A DNA stretch of 64,000 nt from CAVSSX01 sp963730735 (GTDB lineage Bacteria > Actinomycetota > Acidimicrobiia > Acidimicrobiales > RAAP-2). The DNA is taken from the NCBI GenBank assembly GCA_963730735.1, contig CAVSSX010000007.1, positions 992,001-1,056,000 on the forward strand, given 5' to 3'. Numbering within the stretch: the stretch's first letter is position 1; every line of letters begins with the position of its first letter. The notes below the pieces were generated by a model. That model was not told where the DNA came from. It ran no database searches and was given only the letters and a program-made list of their open reading frames with translations. Positions 27,492 through 35,883 of this stretch are shown piece by piece. A program made the translations under genes and the position numbers.

Positions 27492-28001
27492 TCAGCTGGT
27501 GGCCGGGTGGCCGGGGACCATGTCCTCGGCCTGCGAGACCAGGAATTGGCCAGGGGCGGTTCCCCGCCCTCCGTCGACCGGGAGCACGACGTAGGCCACG
27601 TGGTCGCCTACGTCGGTCCGTTGGAGGACGCGACCCTCGATCCACGCCGCGCAGTGGGCCAGCAGCGGGACGCCGGTGCGACCCGGCGACCAGGCGAGGC
27701 CGGTGAATTTGTCGACCTGGTCCCCGGTCTCCTCGCCGAACCGGGTGGCCAGGTCGTGCTGGTCGGCCCCGAGGAGGTGGAGGCCGAGCCCCTCCGAGCG
27801 GGCGGCCACCGGCGCCGTGTGGTTGGCCGTCGAGACGCAGACGAGGAAGTGCGGTGGGTCGATGCTGCACTGGGTGACGAAGCCGGCCAGGCAGCCGCTG
27901 ACCTCGTCGCCGCTGGCCACCGTCACCACGAAGAGCGGATAGTCGAGCGAGTCGACCAGCCCGGTGATGGCGTCGGCCGGGGACACGGGGGTGTCGGACA
28001 T
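27492..28001 (-). CDS. Flavin reductase-like FMN-binding protein
   Basis: This 169-aa protein is a split-barrel flavin reductase. Features are DSLDYPLFVVTVASGDEVSG at the start, FVTQCSIDPPHFLVCVSTAN as the FMN-binding core, LAWSPGRTGVPLLAHCAAWIEGRV and the closing GDHVAYVVLPV. Such enzymes reduce FMN with NAD(P)H and supply it to two-component monooxygenases, so the NtaA-type enzyme nearby is a possible partner. It is divergent from the DMT transporter gene. Confidence 0.85.
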   Translation of the reverse strand: MSDTPVSPADAITGLVDSLDYPLFVVTVASGDEVSGCLAGFVTQCSIDPPHFLVCVSTANHTAPVAARSEGLGLHLLGADQHDLATRFGEETGDQVDKFTGLAWSPGRTGVPLLAHCAAWIEGRVLQRTDVGDHVAYVVLPVDGGRGTAPGQFLVSQAEDMVPGHPATS

Positions 28002-28077
28002 GCCCCCAGTCTTCCTGAGCGCAGCCTGTGGCGCCGGAACCACGTCGCACCGAGAACGTGGGAACGTGGGGTCGACG

Positions 28078-29019
28078 ATGACCGCCGTTGCCTTCGCCCT
28101 GCTGGCCGCGCTCTGCACCGCCGTCGAGGTGGTCCTCCAGCGCATCGCCCACGGCCATGCCCCCGAGGGGGCCACCGGGGGCTGGCGGCTGGTGCGGCAC
28201 CTGGCGGCCCACCCGGTGTGGCTGCTCGGGACGGCCACGATGGGGGCGGGCTTCGTCTTCCACGCCGTGGCCCTGCACTTCGGGCCACTGGGCCTGGTCC
28301 AGCCCGTGCTGGTGACCGAGTTGTTGTTCACCCTGCTGCTGCGCCGCTACTGGCTGCGCTTCCAGGTGTCGGGACGGGCCTGGGGGGCTGCCCTCTTGAC
28401 CTGCCTCGGCCTGGTGGTGCTGCTGGTCGTCGCCCAGCCGTCGGGCGGTCGGGCCCAACCGAGTGCCGCCTCGTGGACCGGCGCCGTGGCGGTGATCGGC
28501 GTGCTGACCGTCGCCTTGCTCGTTGCCTCGCGATCGGGTGACCCGCGCCGCCGGGCCGGCCTGTGCGGGGCCGCCGCCGGGCTGGTGTGGGCGATCGATG
28601 CGGCGTTCGTGAAGTCGGCCACCAACGTGCTGGCGGCCGACGGCTGGTGGGGCCTGTTCACCCACTGGCCCCTCTACGCCCTGGTCGGGACGGGCGTGCT
28701 CGGCACGCTGCTCCTGCAGCTGGCCCTCCAGGTGGGCCCGCTGGCCTCGTCCCAGCCGTTGGTGGTCACGGTGGACCCCCTGGTGAGCATCGTGCTCGGC
28801 GGATGGCTCTTCCACGAGCGCTTCGCCCACGGTCCGTTGCTGGTGGTCGTCGCCGTGCTCGGCTTCGCCGTGATGACGCTCGGGGTGGCCCTCTTGTCCA
28901 AGACCGCCTTGGCGTGCGAGCTCCTGCACCCAGGGGCGCCGGTCATCACCCGCTACGAGCCCGAGCCGGCCGGGACCCCGGTGGCCGGTGCGCCGGCCCC
29001 CACCGATCGGGGCGGTTGA
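28078..29019 (+). CDS. DMT-superfamily (EamA-like) membrane transporter
   Basis: This 313-aa protein has about ten membrane helices in two repeated halves (ALLAALCTAVEVVLQRIAHG; later LGTLLLQLALQVGPLASSQP and VTVDPLVSIVLGGWLFHERF). The second-half P-L-V-S-I-x-x-G-x-x-x-x-x-E motif is typical of EamA-type DMT proteins. ATG 28078 is used, after GTGGGGT. Substrate unknown; relatives export amino acids or metabolites, or transport magnesium. The soluble tail rich in Pro and Ala is unusual but short. Confidence 0.8.
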   Translation: MTAVAFALLAALCTAVEVVLQRIAHGHAPEGATGGWRLVRHLAAHPVWLLGTATMGAGFVFHAVALHFGPLGLVQPVLVTELLFTLLLRRYWLRFQVSGRAWGAALLTCLGLVVLLVVAQPSGGRAQPSAASWTGAVAVIGVLTVALLVASRSGDPRRRAGLCGAAAGLVWAIDAAFVKSATNVLAADGWWGLFTHWPLYALVGTGVLGTLLLQLALQVGPLASSQPLVVTVDPLVSIVLGGWLFHERFAHGPLLVVVAVLGFAVMTLGVALLSKTALACELLHPGAPVITRYEPEPAGTPVAGAPAPTDRGG

Positions 29020-29050
29020 CTTCCCTTGGTTACCGTGTAACGTTGTAATC
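29016..29050 (+). promoter_or_regulatory. Promoter and inverted repeat abutting the gene at 29051
   Basis: TTGACT resembles a -35 box. Just after it, GTTAC-CGT-GTAAC is a perfect dyad (29029-29041), and GTTGTAAT, which lies right before the ATG, partly repeats its second half. Little room remains for a ribosome site, so a leaderless or nearly leaderless mRNA under repressor control is likely. Confidence 0.35.
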
Positions 29051-29659
29051 ATGAAATCCCAAGACCAAGCAGCACGGGCCGCCGGTGGCCGGGGCCGAGG
29101 CCGTCCCCGTCCGACGAGCGAGTCCCGCACCACCACCGAGCAGCGCCAGCGGATCCGGGCCTGGTTCGCCGGGCGGCTCCCCGCAGAGTGGTCCGTGTCG
29201 GCGCCGGACATCTCGGTCGACGACGAGGAGATCCTGGTGGTGGCCCACCTCGAGGCGGTGGCCCTGCCCGCCGAGGCGTCCGAGGACGAGCGGCTCACCG
29301 CCGCCGCCGCCCGCATCACGGGGTTCCGGGAGGACACCCGGGCCCAGCGCATGCGGATCGCCGAGGAGGCGCAGTCGGCCTTCGGGCGCCTCGTGTCCTG
29401 GGGCGCCGACGCCGGGGAGCACTCGGCGGTCTTCACCTCGGCCAGCGTGCCGGTGATGACCCGCCTGCGGATCGGCGAACGACAGGTACTCGACACGCTC
29501 ATCGACGCCGGCATCGCCCGGAGCCGGAGCGAGGCGCTGGCCTGGTGCGTGAAGCTGGTCGGCGAGCACGAGGAGCAGTGGATCAACGACCTGCGGGCGG
29601 CGTTCGAGCACGTGGCCGAAGTCCGGGCCCGGGGGCCCAAGTCCTCGAACGGGGGCTGA
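29051..29659 (+). CDS. Conserved actinobacterial protein, possibly DNA-binding, 202 aa
   Basis: The N-terminus is basic and Gly/Arg-rich (AAGGRGRGRPRPTSESR), resembling an AT-hook-like tail. The middle is an alpha-beta domain (WSVSAPDISVDDEEILVVAH). The end has the helix pair RLRIGERQVLDTLIDAGIA and RSRSEALAWCVKLVGEHEE, which looks like the ribbon-helix-helix-like segment of small actinobacterial regulators. No enzyme motif is seen. An inverted repeat touching the start codon supports autoregulation. Function unassigned. Confidence 0.65.
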   Translation: MKSQDQAARAAGGRGRGRPRPTSESRTTTEQRQRIRAWFAGRLPAEWSVSAPDISVDDEEILVVAHLEAVALPAEASEDERLTAAAARITGFREDTRAQRMRIAEEAQSAFGRLVSWGADAGEHSAVFTSASVPVMTRLRIGERQVLDTLIDAGIARSRSEALAWCVKLVGEHEEQWINDLRAAFEHVAEVRARGPKSSNGG

Positions 29660-29672
29660 GCCGACCGCCGGC

Positions 29673-29709
29673 CCGAGCACGCCCTCCCCGTCTGAGCGGG
29701 CGTGCTCGG
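29673..29709. terminator. Perfect 12-bp terminator hairpin
   Basis: CCGAGCACGCCC and GGGCGTGCTCGG pair exactly around a 13-base loop, 14 bases after the stop of the preceding gene and before the AhpD-like gene. No U-run follows. Confidence 0.7.
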
Positions 29710-29745
29710 TAGCCTGGCCCGACGTTGTCGGAGCGAGGAGGGTCG

Positions 29746-30098
29746 GTGTCCCACCACCATGAAGTGCTCGACGAGCTGGTGGTGTCCCACCGCCGGTTGA
29801 ACGAGGCCATCCCCGGCGTGTTGTCGGGCTACGCCCAACTGCACCGGGCGGCCATGGCCGACGGCGCGCTGTCCCGCAAGGACAAGGAGCTCATCGCCCT
29901 GGCCATCGCCATCTCGAAGGAGTGCGACGGCTGCGTCGCCAGCCACGCCCGGGGGCGGCCCGCCGGGGGGCCACCGAGGCCGAGGTGGCCGAGGCCATCG
30001 GGGTGGCCGTCATGATGAGCGGCGGTCCGGGCACCGTGTGGGGCCCACGGGCGCTCGAGGCCTTCCTCGAGTTCGCCGAGCCGACCGGGCAGGCCTGA
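29746..30098 (+). CDS. AhpD-like carboxymuconolactone decarboxylase-family protein (one frameshift)
   Basis: About 117 aa if one G is restored in the GGGGG run near 29960. GTG 29746 follows GAGGAG. The first frame gives LVVSHRRLNEAIPGVL, KDKELIALAIAISKECDGC and VASHARG, with the family motif E-x3-C-x2-C-x3-H. The second frame continues with ATEAEVAEAIGVAVMMSGGP and ends at TGA 30098. Members are small peroxidases or reductases that use the CxxC pair, often on hydroperoxides. Confidence 0.8.
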
Positions 30099-30119
30099 GC
30101 GACCTCGTTCCGGCGACGG

Positions 30120-31394
30120 TCAGGCGGGCTCGAACTCGCAGTCCAGATGCTTGATGCCGTTGATGAAGCTCGACCGCAGGCGCACCGGTGGGCCGGCGGC
30201 CTCGACGCGTGGGAACCGGGTCAAGAGGGTGCGGAACATCACGGCGATCTCCCGGCGGGCCAGATGGGCCCCCAGACAGAAGTGGGGTCCGGCGGCCCCG
30301 AACCCGAAGTGCGGGTTGGGGTCCCGGCGCACGTCGAACGTGAACGGGTCGGCGAACACCCGGTCGTCGCGGTTGGCCGAGTTGTAGAAGAGCAGGACCT
30401 TGTCCCCGGGATGCAGGTCCTGGCCCGACAGGACCGTGTCCTCGGCCACGGTGCGGCGCATGAAGATCACCGGTGACGCCCAGCGGACGATCTCGTCCAC
30501 GGCGGTGGTCGAGACGCCGTCGAGGTCGGCCAGCCAGACTGCCCGCTGGTCCGGATGCTCGGTGAGGGCCAGGACGCCGTGGGTGATGGCGTTGCGGGTG
30601 GTCTCGCTCCCGGCCGTCAACAGCAGGATGAAGAACGACGCCAGCTCGGACCGGGTGAGCGACTCGCCGTCGATGTTGGTGTTGATGAGGGCCGAGGTGA
30701 GGTCGTCGGTGGGTTGGGACAGGCGGCGCTCGGCCAACTGCTCCATCATCTCGGTGAGCTCGGCCCCGGCACCGAGGAACGCCGTGACCGGGTGGGTCCC
30801 CTCGGGGATGTACTCGGCGTCGCCCATGCTGAGGATCACGTTGGCGCAACGGAACACGGTGTCGTAGCCGGACTCGTCGACGCCCATCAGGTCGCAGATG
30901 ATCTTGAGCGGCAGGTAGGCCGCCACCTCGGTGACGAGGTCGCACCGACCGCGCCCGGCGACCCGGTCGAGGGCCAGGTCGGCCACCGATTCGATGCGGT
31001 CCTCGATGCTGCGCACCATGCGGGGGCTGAAGGCGGCCGAGACGATCCGCCGCAGCCGGGCGTGGCGGGGGTTGTCGGTCGAGATCATGCCGGCGAAGTA
31101 CTCGACCATCTCGGGCGGCAGGTCGACGATGCTCACCGCCCCCTGGCCCGAGCGGTAGATCTCGGGGTTGCGGCTGACCTCGGCGATGTCGGCGTAGCGG
31201 GTGACCGCCCGATAGCCCGGCCCGAGGGGGAAGGGGATGGGGGAGTCCGGCTCCAGCCGTTCCTCGAAGAAGGCCAGGGGACGCTCCCGTCGCAGGGTGA
31301 CGAACGCCCCCTCCCGGACGGCCCACGGCAGCTCCCAGAAGTCGAGGTCGGACAAGTCGATCTCGTCGACCCCCAGGCGCTCGACCGGCTCCAC
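30120..31394 (-). CDS. Cytochrome P450
   Basis: This 424-aa soluble bacterial P450 has I-helix AGSETTRNAITHGVL with the oxygen-activating Thr, a K-helix-region FMRRTVAEDTVLSG, and heme-binding FGFGAAGPHFCLGAHLARRE with the ligand Cys at about 373. AGSETTRNA and the general pattern resemble actinobacterial P450s of the CYP125/CYP142 group, known for sterol or lipid oxidation; a subfamily cannot be fixed. Electrons would come from a ferredoxin, not encoded nearby. It is divergent from the FAH-family gene. Confidence 0.92.
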   Translation of the reverse strand: MEPVERLGVDEIDLSDLDFWELPWAVREGAFVTLRRERPLAFFEERLEPDSPIPFPLGPGYRAVTRYADIAEVSRNPEIYRSGQGAVSIVDLPPEMVEYFAGMISTDNPRHARLRRIVSAAFSPRMVRSIEDRIESVADLALDRVAGRGRCDLVTEVAAYLPLKIICDLMGVDESGYDTVFRCANVILSMGDAEYIPEGTHPVTAFLGAGAELTEMMEQLAERRLSQPTDDLTSALINTNIDGESLTRSELASFFILLLTAGSETTRNAITHGVLALTEHPDQRAVWLADLDGVSTTAVDEIVRWASPVIFMRRTVAEDTVLSGQDLHPGDKVLLFYNSANRDDRVFADPFTFDVRRDPNPHFGFGAAGPHFCLGAHLARREIAVMFRTLLTRFPRVEAAGPPVRLRSSFINGIKHLDCEFEPA

Positions 31395-31485
31395 GGCGCC
31401 ACCTTACCGACCGGTCCCGTCCGCCCGCCGGTCCCGAACGGGCGCTCGACGTGTGGCCCCCGAGGGCAGTCACTAGGTTCGGGCC

Positions 31486-32367
31486 ATGCGACTCGTGAGC
31501 TTCCTCGCCCCAGGTACTCCCTCCGGCCCCCGCACCGGCGTGGTCGTCGGCGACGAGGTCGCCGACCTGACCGACGACTCGATCGGGCTCCCGGGCGACA
31601 TGGCCGACCTCCTGGCCCTGGGCCCGTCGGCCCTCGAGGCCGCCGGCGCCTTCTCGGCCCCTCGGCGGCCGTTGTCCGAGGTGACGCTCCTCGCCCCCGT
31701 CCCCCGACCGGCCAAGGTGCTGGCCATCGGGATGAACTACCACCGCCACGTGGCCGAGATGGGCCGCGAGGCCCCCGAGTACCAGTACTGGTTCAACAAG
31801 CAGCGGACCTGCGTGGTGGGCCCCGACGTCCCGATCGTCGTGCCCCACGTCTCCGAGCAGGTCGACTACGAGGGCGAGTTGGCCCTGGTCATCGGCACGC
31901 GGTGCAAGAACGTGCCGGCCGAACGGGCGACCGAGGTGGTGGCCGGGCTCACCATCGTGAACGACGTGAGCGTGCGGGACTGGCAGTGGCGCACCCCGAC
32001 GTTCACCATGGGCAAGTCGTTCGACTCCCACGCCCCGATGGGGCCTTGGCTGGTCACCCTGGACGAGGTGGGGGATCCCGAGAACCTGCGCCTGCGGACC
32101 TGGGTCAACGACGAGCTGCGCCAGGACTCGTCCACCGCCGACATGATCTTCGGCTGGGCCGAGCAGATCGCCTACCTCACCCAGGTGTTCCCGCTCGAAC
32201 CGGGCGACGTGATCGCCACCGGCACCCCGGCCGGGGTCGGGGCCGGTTTCGACCCGCCCCGCTGGCTGCGCCCCGGTGACACCTGCCGGATCGAGATCGA
32301 GGGTCTCGGCAGCCTGTCGAACCCGGTGGCCGACGAGGGCCCGATCGTCCCCGAGGGCCTCGACTGA
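31486..32367 (+). CDS. Fumarylacetoacetate hydrolase (FAH)-family protein
   Basis: This 293-aa enzyme hydrolyses or isomerises beta-diketone acids late in aromatic catabolism, by family. The N-terminal small domain is followed by the metal-binding core: VLAIGMNYHRHVAEMG, QVDYEGELALVIG with the conserved Asp/Glu ligands, and VNDVSVRDWQ. SFDSHAPMGPWLVTLDEVGD and PGDVIATGTPAGVGAGF are the conserved later motifs. The ATG at 31486 fits the family start. It lies beside a P450 and a VOC dioxygenase-like protein, suggesting an aromatic-degradation role. Confidence 0.92.
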   Translation: MRLVSFLAPGTPSGPRTGVVVGDEVADLTDDSIGLPGDMADLLALGPSALEAAGAFSAPRRPLSEVTLLAPVPRPAKVLAIGMNYHRHVAEMGREAPEYQYWFNKQRTCVVGPDVPIVVPHVSEQVDYEGELALVIGTRCKNVPAERATEVVAGLTIVNDVSVRDWQWRTPTFTMGKSFDSHAPMGPWLVTLDEVGDPENLRLRTWVNDELRQDSSTADMIFGWAEQIAYLTQVFPLEPGDVIATGTPAGVGAGFDPPRWLRPGDTCRIEIEGLGSLSNPVADEGPIVPEGLD

Positions 32368-32378
32368 GGCCGCCCTCG

Positions 32379-32438
32379 CTCAGCCGGCCCCCGCTCAGCC
32401 GGCCCCCGCTCGGCCGGCCCTGACTCAGTCGGCCGGCG
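32379..32438. repeat. Four imperfect 15-bp tandem repeats
   Basis: CTCAGCCGGCCCCCG occurs twice exactly (32379-32393 and 32394-32408), then two diverged copies follow (32409-32438). The array fills the gap between the convergent FAH and VOC genes, and its last copy covers the VOC stop codon at 32425-32427. Confidence 0.7.
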
Positions 32439-32826
32439 CCGGGGGGCAGCTGAGCTCGAGCTGGATGTGGTCGGGGTCGCGGAGCACGATCACCGATCCC
32501 CAGTCCAGGTCGACCAGCGGCGAGTGCTCGACCTTGAGCTCCTGCAGCCGGACGGCCCAAGCCTCGAGGTCCGAGCGGTCGTCGACGGCGAAGGCCACGT
32601 GGTCGAGTCCCGTGCGGGTCTCGTCGAAGCGGGCGGTGCTCGCCCCGTGGTGCTGGCGCAGGGAGAGGGCCAACGGGGTGTCGGGGTGCCGCAGGACCAC
32701 CGAGTCGAAGTGGGCCTCGTGGACCTCCTCGGCCCGCTCGAAACCGAGCACGTTGCAGTACCAGGTCTCGCTCTGACGGAGGTTCCGGACGGTGAGGGAG
32801 ACGTGCGCAACTCCGGTGATGGGCAT
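32425..32826 (-). CDS. VOC-superfamily (glyoxalase/dioxygenase-like) protein
   Basis: This 133-aa protein contains a single vicinal-oxygen-chelate unit pair: GVAHVSLTVRNLRQSETWY, then FDETRTGLDHVAFAVDDRSD and the closing VIVLRDPDHIQLELSC, with the conserved His and Glu metal ligands (HVSLTV, LDHVAF, IQLE). Members act on C-C or C-O bonds or bind metals. ATG 32826 (or GTG 32829) is the start. It is convergent with FAH. Confidence 0.88.
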   Translation of the reverse strand: MPITGVAHVSLTVRNLRQSETWYCNVLGFERAEEVHEAHFDSVVLRHPDTPLALSLRQHHGASTARFDETRTGLDHVAFAVDDRSDLEAWAVRLQELKVEHSPLVDLDWGSVIVLRDPDHIQLELSCPPAPAD

Positions 32827-32993
32827 CACGGTGCAATGTACGCGACGGGCCGTCGTTAGGAGTCGCGGGACGTCAGAGAGCCCGGGCGGTCACGTTCGGC
32901 CCCGGGCACGGCAGAATGGGGGCACGCCGATCCGGCGCCGAGCCTGACGGGCAGGCGGTGGCCGGTGACGGCACCGAGCACGAGGAGACGACG

Positions 32994-33359
32994 ATGGACG
33001 AGCAGACCGCCACACCAGGGGCCGAGGGTCCGGCCGAGGGCGGCCTCGACAACGCCACTCGGGCCGAGCGGCTGGGCAGCCTCCGCGAGCTGATCGAGCT
33101 CATGCGTCCTTCGGTGCAGTCCGACGGTGGCGACCTGGCCCTGATCGGGGCCGACGTCGAGGCCGGCATCGTCGAGGTGCAGCTCCAAGGTTCGTGCAGC
33201 TCGTGCGCCGTCAGCTCGTCCACCCTGAAGGGTGGAGTGGAGCGCATCCTGCGGGACCGGCTCCCCTGGGTGACCGAGGTCATCGGCGGGGTCGATGACT
33301 CCCTGGACGCCTACGAGAGCGCCGCCCTCGGCCAGGGCGGCTACGTCCCGCAGTACTGA
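32994..33359 (+). CDS. NifU C-terminal domain Fe-S scaffold protein
   Basis: This 121-aa protein starts at an ATG after GAGGAG. It has an acidic N-terminal tail and then the NifU_C domain: LIELMRPSVQSDGGDLALIG and VEVQLQGSCSSCAVSSSTLK. The CxxC in GSCSSC is the cluster ligand pair. Such proteins carry Fe-S clusters to apo-enzymes. It sits directly before purU (22 bases) and may be co-transcribed. Confidence 0.9.
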   Translation: MDEQTATPGAEGPAEGGLDNATRAERLGSLRELIELMRPSVQSDGGDLALIGADVEAGIVEVQLQGSCSSCAVSSSTLKGGVERILRDRLPWVTEVIGGVDDSLDAYESAALGQGGYVPQY

Positions 33360-33381
33360 TCCCGGCCCCGGTCGAGCTCTC

Positions 33382-34254
33382 GTGCCACCCCCGGAGCGCC
33401 GTCGCTACGTGGTCACCCTGTCGTGCCCGGACCGGGTCGGCATCGTGGCCGCCGTCCACTCCCTGATCGCCGAGCACGGCGGCTGGGTGACCGAGGCGGC
33501 CCAGCACGCCGACGGCGAGAGCGGACGGTTCTTCCTGCGGACCGAGATCCTGGCCGACAGTCTCGACGTCGACCGGCCGGCGCTCACGGCCGCCTTCGGG
33601 CCGTTGGCCGAGGAGTTCGACCTCTCGCTGCGCATCGGGGACACCGACCGCCCCCAGCGCATGGTGGTCCTGGTCAGCAAAGCGACCCACTGCCTGGAGG
33701 AGCTCCTCTACCGCTGGCGGTCGGGGGAGCTGCCCTGTGAGTTCCCGCTGGTCATCTCGAACCACCCCGACGCAGCGCCGGTCCTCGAGCGCTACGGCAT
33801 CGACTTCCTCCACGTCCCGATGCCCGCCGACCCTGCGGCCAAGGCGCAGGCGTTCGAGACGATCGCCCGACGCTTCGTCGAGGTCGGCGGCGACGTCATG
33901 GTGCTGGCCCGGTTCATGCAGGTGCTGCCGCCCGAGCTCTGCGCCCAGTTCGCCGGCCGGGTGATCAACATCCACCACAGTTTCCTGCCGTCGTTCGCCG
34001 GTGGCCGCCCGTACCACCAGGCCTTCGCCCGGGGGGTGAAGCTGATCGGCGCCACCTGCCACTACGCCACGGCCGAGCTCGACGCCGGCCCCATCATCGA
34101 GCAGGACGTCGTCCGGGTGGACCACGCCGACTCGGCCGACGACCTGGTGCGCATCGGCCGGGACGTCGAGCGGGCGGTGCTGGCCAAGGGCCTGCGCTGG
34201 CACCTGGAGGACCGGGTGCTGCTGAACGGCTCCCGGACGGTGGTGTTCCCCTGA
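33382..34254 (+). CDS. purU: Formyltetrahydrofolate deformylase PurU
   Basis: This 290-aa enzyme hydrolyses 10-formyltetrahydrofolate to formate for purine synthesis balance. The N-terminal ACT domain begins VTLSCPDRVGIVAAVHSLIA and has the HGGWV turn typical of PurU. The hydrolase domain has VINIHHSFLPSF (the N-x-H-x-S-x-L-P active site), the GGRPYHQAFARGVKLIGAT segment and ATAELDAGPIIEQD with the catalytic Asp. Length is normal. The start is a GTG at 33382. Confidence 0.95.
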   Translation: MPPPERRRYVVTLSCPDRVGIVAAVHSLIAEHGGWVTEAAQHADGESGRFFLRTEILADSLDVDRPALTAAFGPLAEEFDLSLRIGDTDRPQRMVVLVSKATHCLEELLYRWRSGELPCEFPLVISNHPDAAPVLERYGIDFLHVPMPADPAAKAQAFETIARRFVEVGGDVMVLARFMQVLPPELCAQFAGRVINIHHSFLPSFAGGRPYHQAFARGVKLIGATCHYATAELDAGPIIEQDVVRVDHADSADDLVRIGRDVERAVLAKGLRWHLEDRVLLNGSRTVVFP

Positions 34255-34306
34255 GGACGGCCGCTCGCCACTGAGTGGTGGGGCGGTGGGGCGCTGGGCT
34301 CCGGGC

Positions 34307-35551
34307 TCAGGACCTGGCGGCCGGGGCCTTCGGCTCCTTCGGCAGGCCGAGCACCCGCTCGCCCACGATGTTGCGTTGGATCTGCGACGTCCCGCCCCAG
34401 ATGGTCTCCGAGCGGGAGAAGAAGAAGGAGGCCTGCAGGTCGTCGACCGGGTAGTCCGAGCGACCCCGTCGGGCGCCCGGCAGCACGGCCGCCTCGCCGT
34501 CGGGCGTCCCGCCCCGCAGGACCTGGGCCTCCATGCCCAGGATGTCGAGGGCCAGGTCGAGCGTCTGCTGGTGCATCTCGGACCAGAACATCTTGTTGCA
34601 GGCCCCGAGCTTGGCCGCGTGGTGGGTGCCCTGCAGGGTGTCGGTCAGGGCCCGGTAGCCGTTGATCTCCATGATCTTGATCTTCGACCAGGCCCGGGCC
34701 AGTCCCTGGCGGACCAGCGGGTCGCCGTCGCGGCCGAGGCGTCGGGCCTCGGCCAGGATGGTGTCGAACTCCCGGGCGAACCGACGGTGGCCGGTGGTGG
34801 CCGACGAGCCCCGTTCGAACCCGAGGGTGGTCATGGCCACCTTCCACCCGTTGTTGACGCCGCCGACGACGTTGGCCGCCGGGCACCGGGCGTTGGTGAA
34901 GAAGACCTCGTTGAAGTCGGCCGAGCCGTCCACCTGCTCGATGGGCCGGACCTCGATGCCCTCCTGGCGCATGGGCACCAGGAGGTAGGAGATGCCGGCG
35001 TGCTTGTCGACCGTCGGGTCGGTCCGGGCCAGCAGGAAGACGTAGTCGGCGTACTGGGCCTGGGTGGTCCAGACCTTCTGGCCGTTGATGACCCACTCGT
35101 CGCCGTCGAGCACCGCCTGGGTGCCCAGGCCGGCCAGGTCGCTGCCGGCGTCGGGTTCCGAGAAGCCCTGGCACCAGGCGATGGTGCCGTTCAGGATGCC
35201 GGGGATGAACTCCCGCTTCTGCTCCTCGGTGCCCCATTGCAGGATCGTCGGACCGACCAGGGTGTCGCCGAAGAAGTCGGCCCGCAGTGGCGCGCCGACC
35301 CGGGCGAACTCCTCGTTCAGGACCACCTGCTCGAGCACGCTCAGGCCCTTGCCGCCGTACTCGGTCGGCCACCCGGCGCAGATCCAGCCACCCTCGAACA
35401 GGCGGGCCGTCCACTGCTCCACGAACTGGCGCCGCTCGGCCGGGGTCATGGTGAATCCGGGGGTGCCCCAGCCCTCGGGCAGGTTGTCGGCCAACCAGGC
35501 GGCGATGACCTTGCGGAACGCCTCGGCCTCGGGCGGATAGCTGAGGTCCAT
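34307..35551 (-). CDS. Acyl-CoA dehydrogenase
   Basis: This 414-aa flavoenzyme oxidises acyl-CoA thioesters with FAD. Family marks are GGKGLSVLEQVVLNEEF, CQGFSEPDAGSDLAGLGT, WVINGQKVWTTQAQYADY and FERGSSATTGHRRF, with the last part RNIVGERVLGLP and the usual IWGGTSQIQRN. Length is ordinary. It is a lone gene, convergent with purU and upstream of a long leader-like gap. Many actinomycetes have dozens of such genes, so no substrate is proposed. Confidence 0.93.
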   Translation of the reverse strand: MDLSYPPEAEAFRKVIAAWLADNLPEGWGTPGFTMTPAERRQFVEQWTARLFEGGWICAGWPTEYGGKGLSVLEQVVLNEEFARVGAPLRADFFGDTLVGPTILQWGTEEQKREFIPGILNGTIAWCQGFSEPDAGSDLAGLGTQAVLDGDEWVINGQKVWTTQAQYADYVFLLARTDPTVDKHAGISYLLVPMRQEGIEVRPIEQVDGSADFNEVFFTNARCPAANVVGGVNNGWKVAMTTLGFERGSSATTGHRRFAREFDTILAEARRLGRDGDPLVRQGLARAWSKIKIMEINGYRALTDTLQGTHHAAKLGACNKMFWSEMHQQTLDLALDILGMEAQVLRGGTPDGEAAVLPGARRGRSDYPVDDLQASFFFSRSETIWGGTSQIQRNIVGERVLGLPKEPKAPAARS

Positions 35552-35883
35552 GGCCCAACGCTAGCCAACAGGATCCCTCCAGGGGTCCTCGGGCCGGCCG
35601 GCGGCGGGTAGGGTGTCGGGGTCACTTGAGCGCCCCTCGTGGCCACCGTGCGCCTGGCGCCGGCGAGCCCGGGGACCCGAACCGAAGGAGGTGTGGCCGG
35701 TGCGACGAGGCGAACCCCCCAGTAGACCCGCAGGCCCACCTCACCGTCGGCCCCTGCGCTGATCTCCGGCCGCCCTCGGGCGGCCGAGGCCGGGCAGTGC
35801 CGGGCCGATGGTGATCGACGACTCCAACCGGTGGCGTGCCGAGGCGCGCCCCGGTTCCCGTTCGCTCACGATTGGAGGCCGCC
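35552..35883 (+). other. 332-base leader region before the MgtE-N/CBS and NRAMP genes
   Basis: This GC-rich region contains a strong hairpin at 35767-35786 (CGGCCGCC with GGCGGCCG around CTCG). Short motifs (GCCCGGGGACCCGAACC; GGAGG-type sites) lie upstream. A metal or nucleotide riboswitch would be plausible before a transporter pair of this type, but I could not match the conserved core of the M-box, the yybP-ykoY motif or ydaO. Confidence 0.35.

Noticed and set aside
35600..35800. M-box, yybP-ykoY or ydaO riboswitch before the metal genes
   Set aside because: Only short matches such as GCCCGGGGACCC were found, with no conserved core. Recorded as a leader candidate only.
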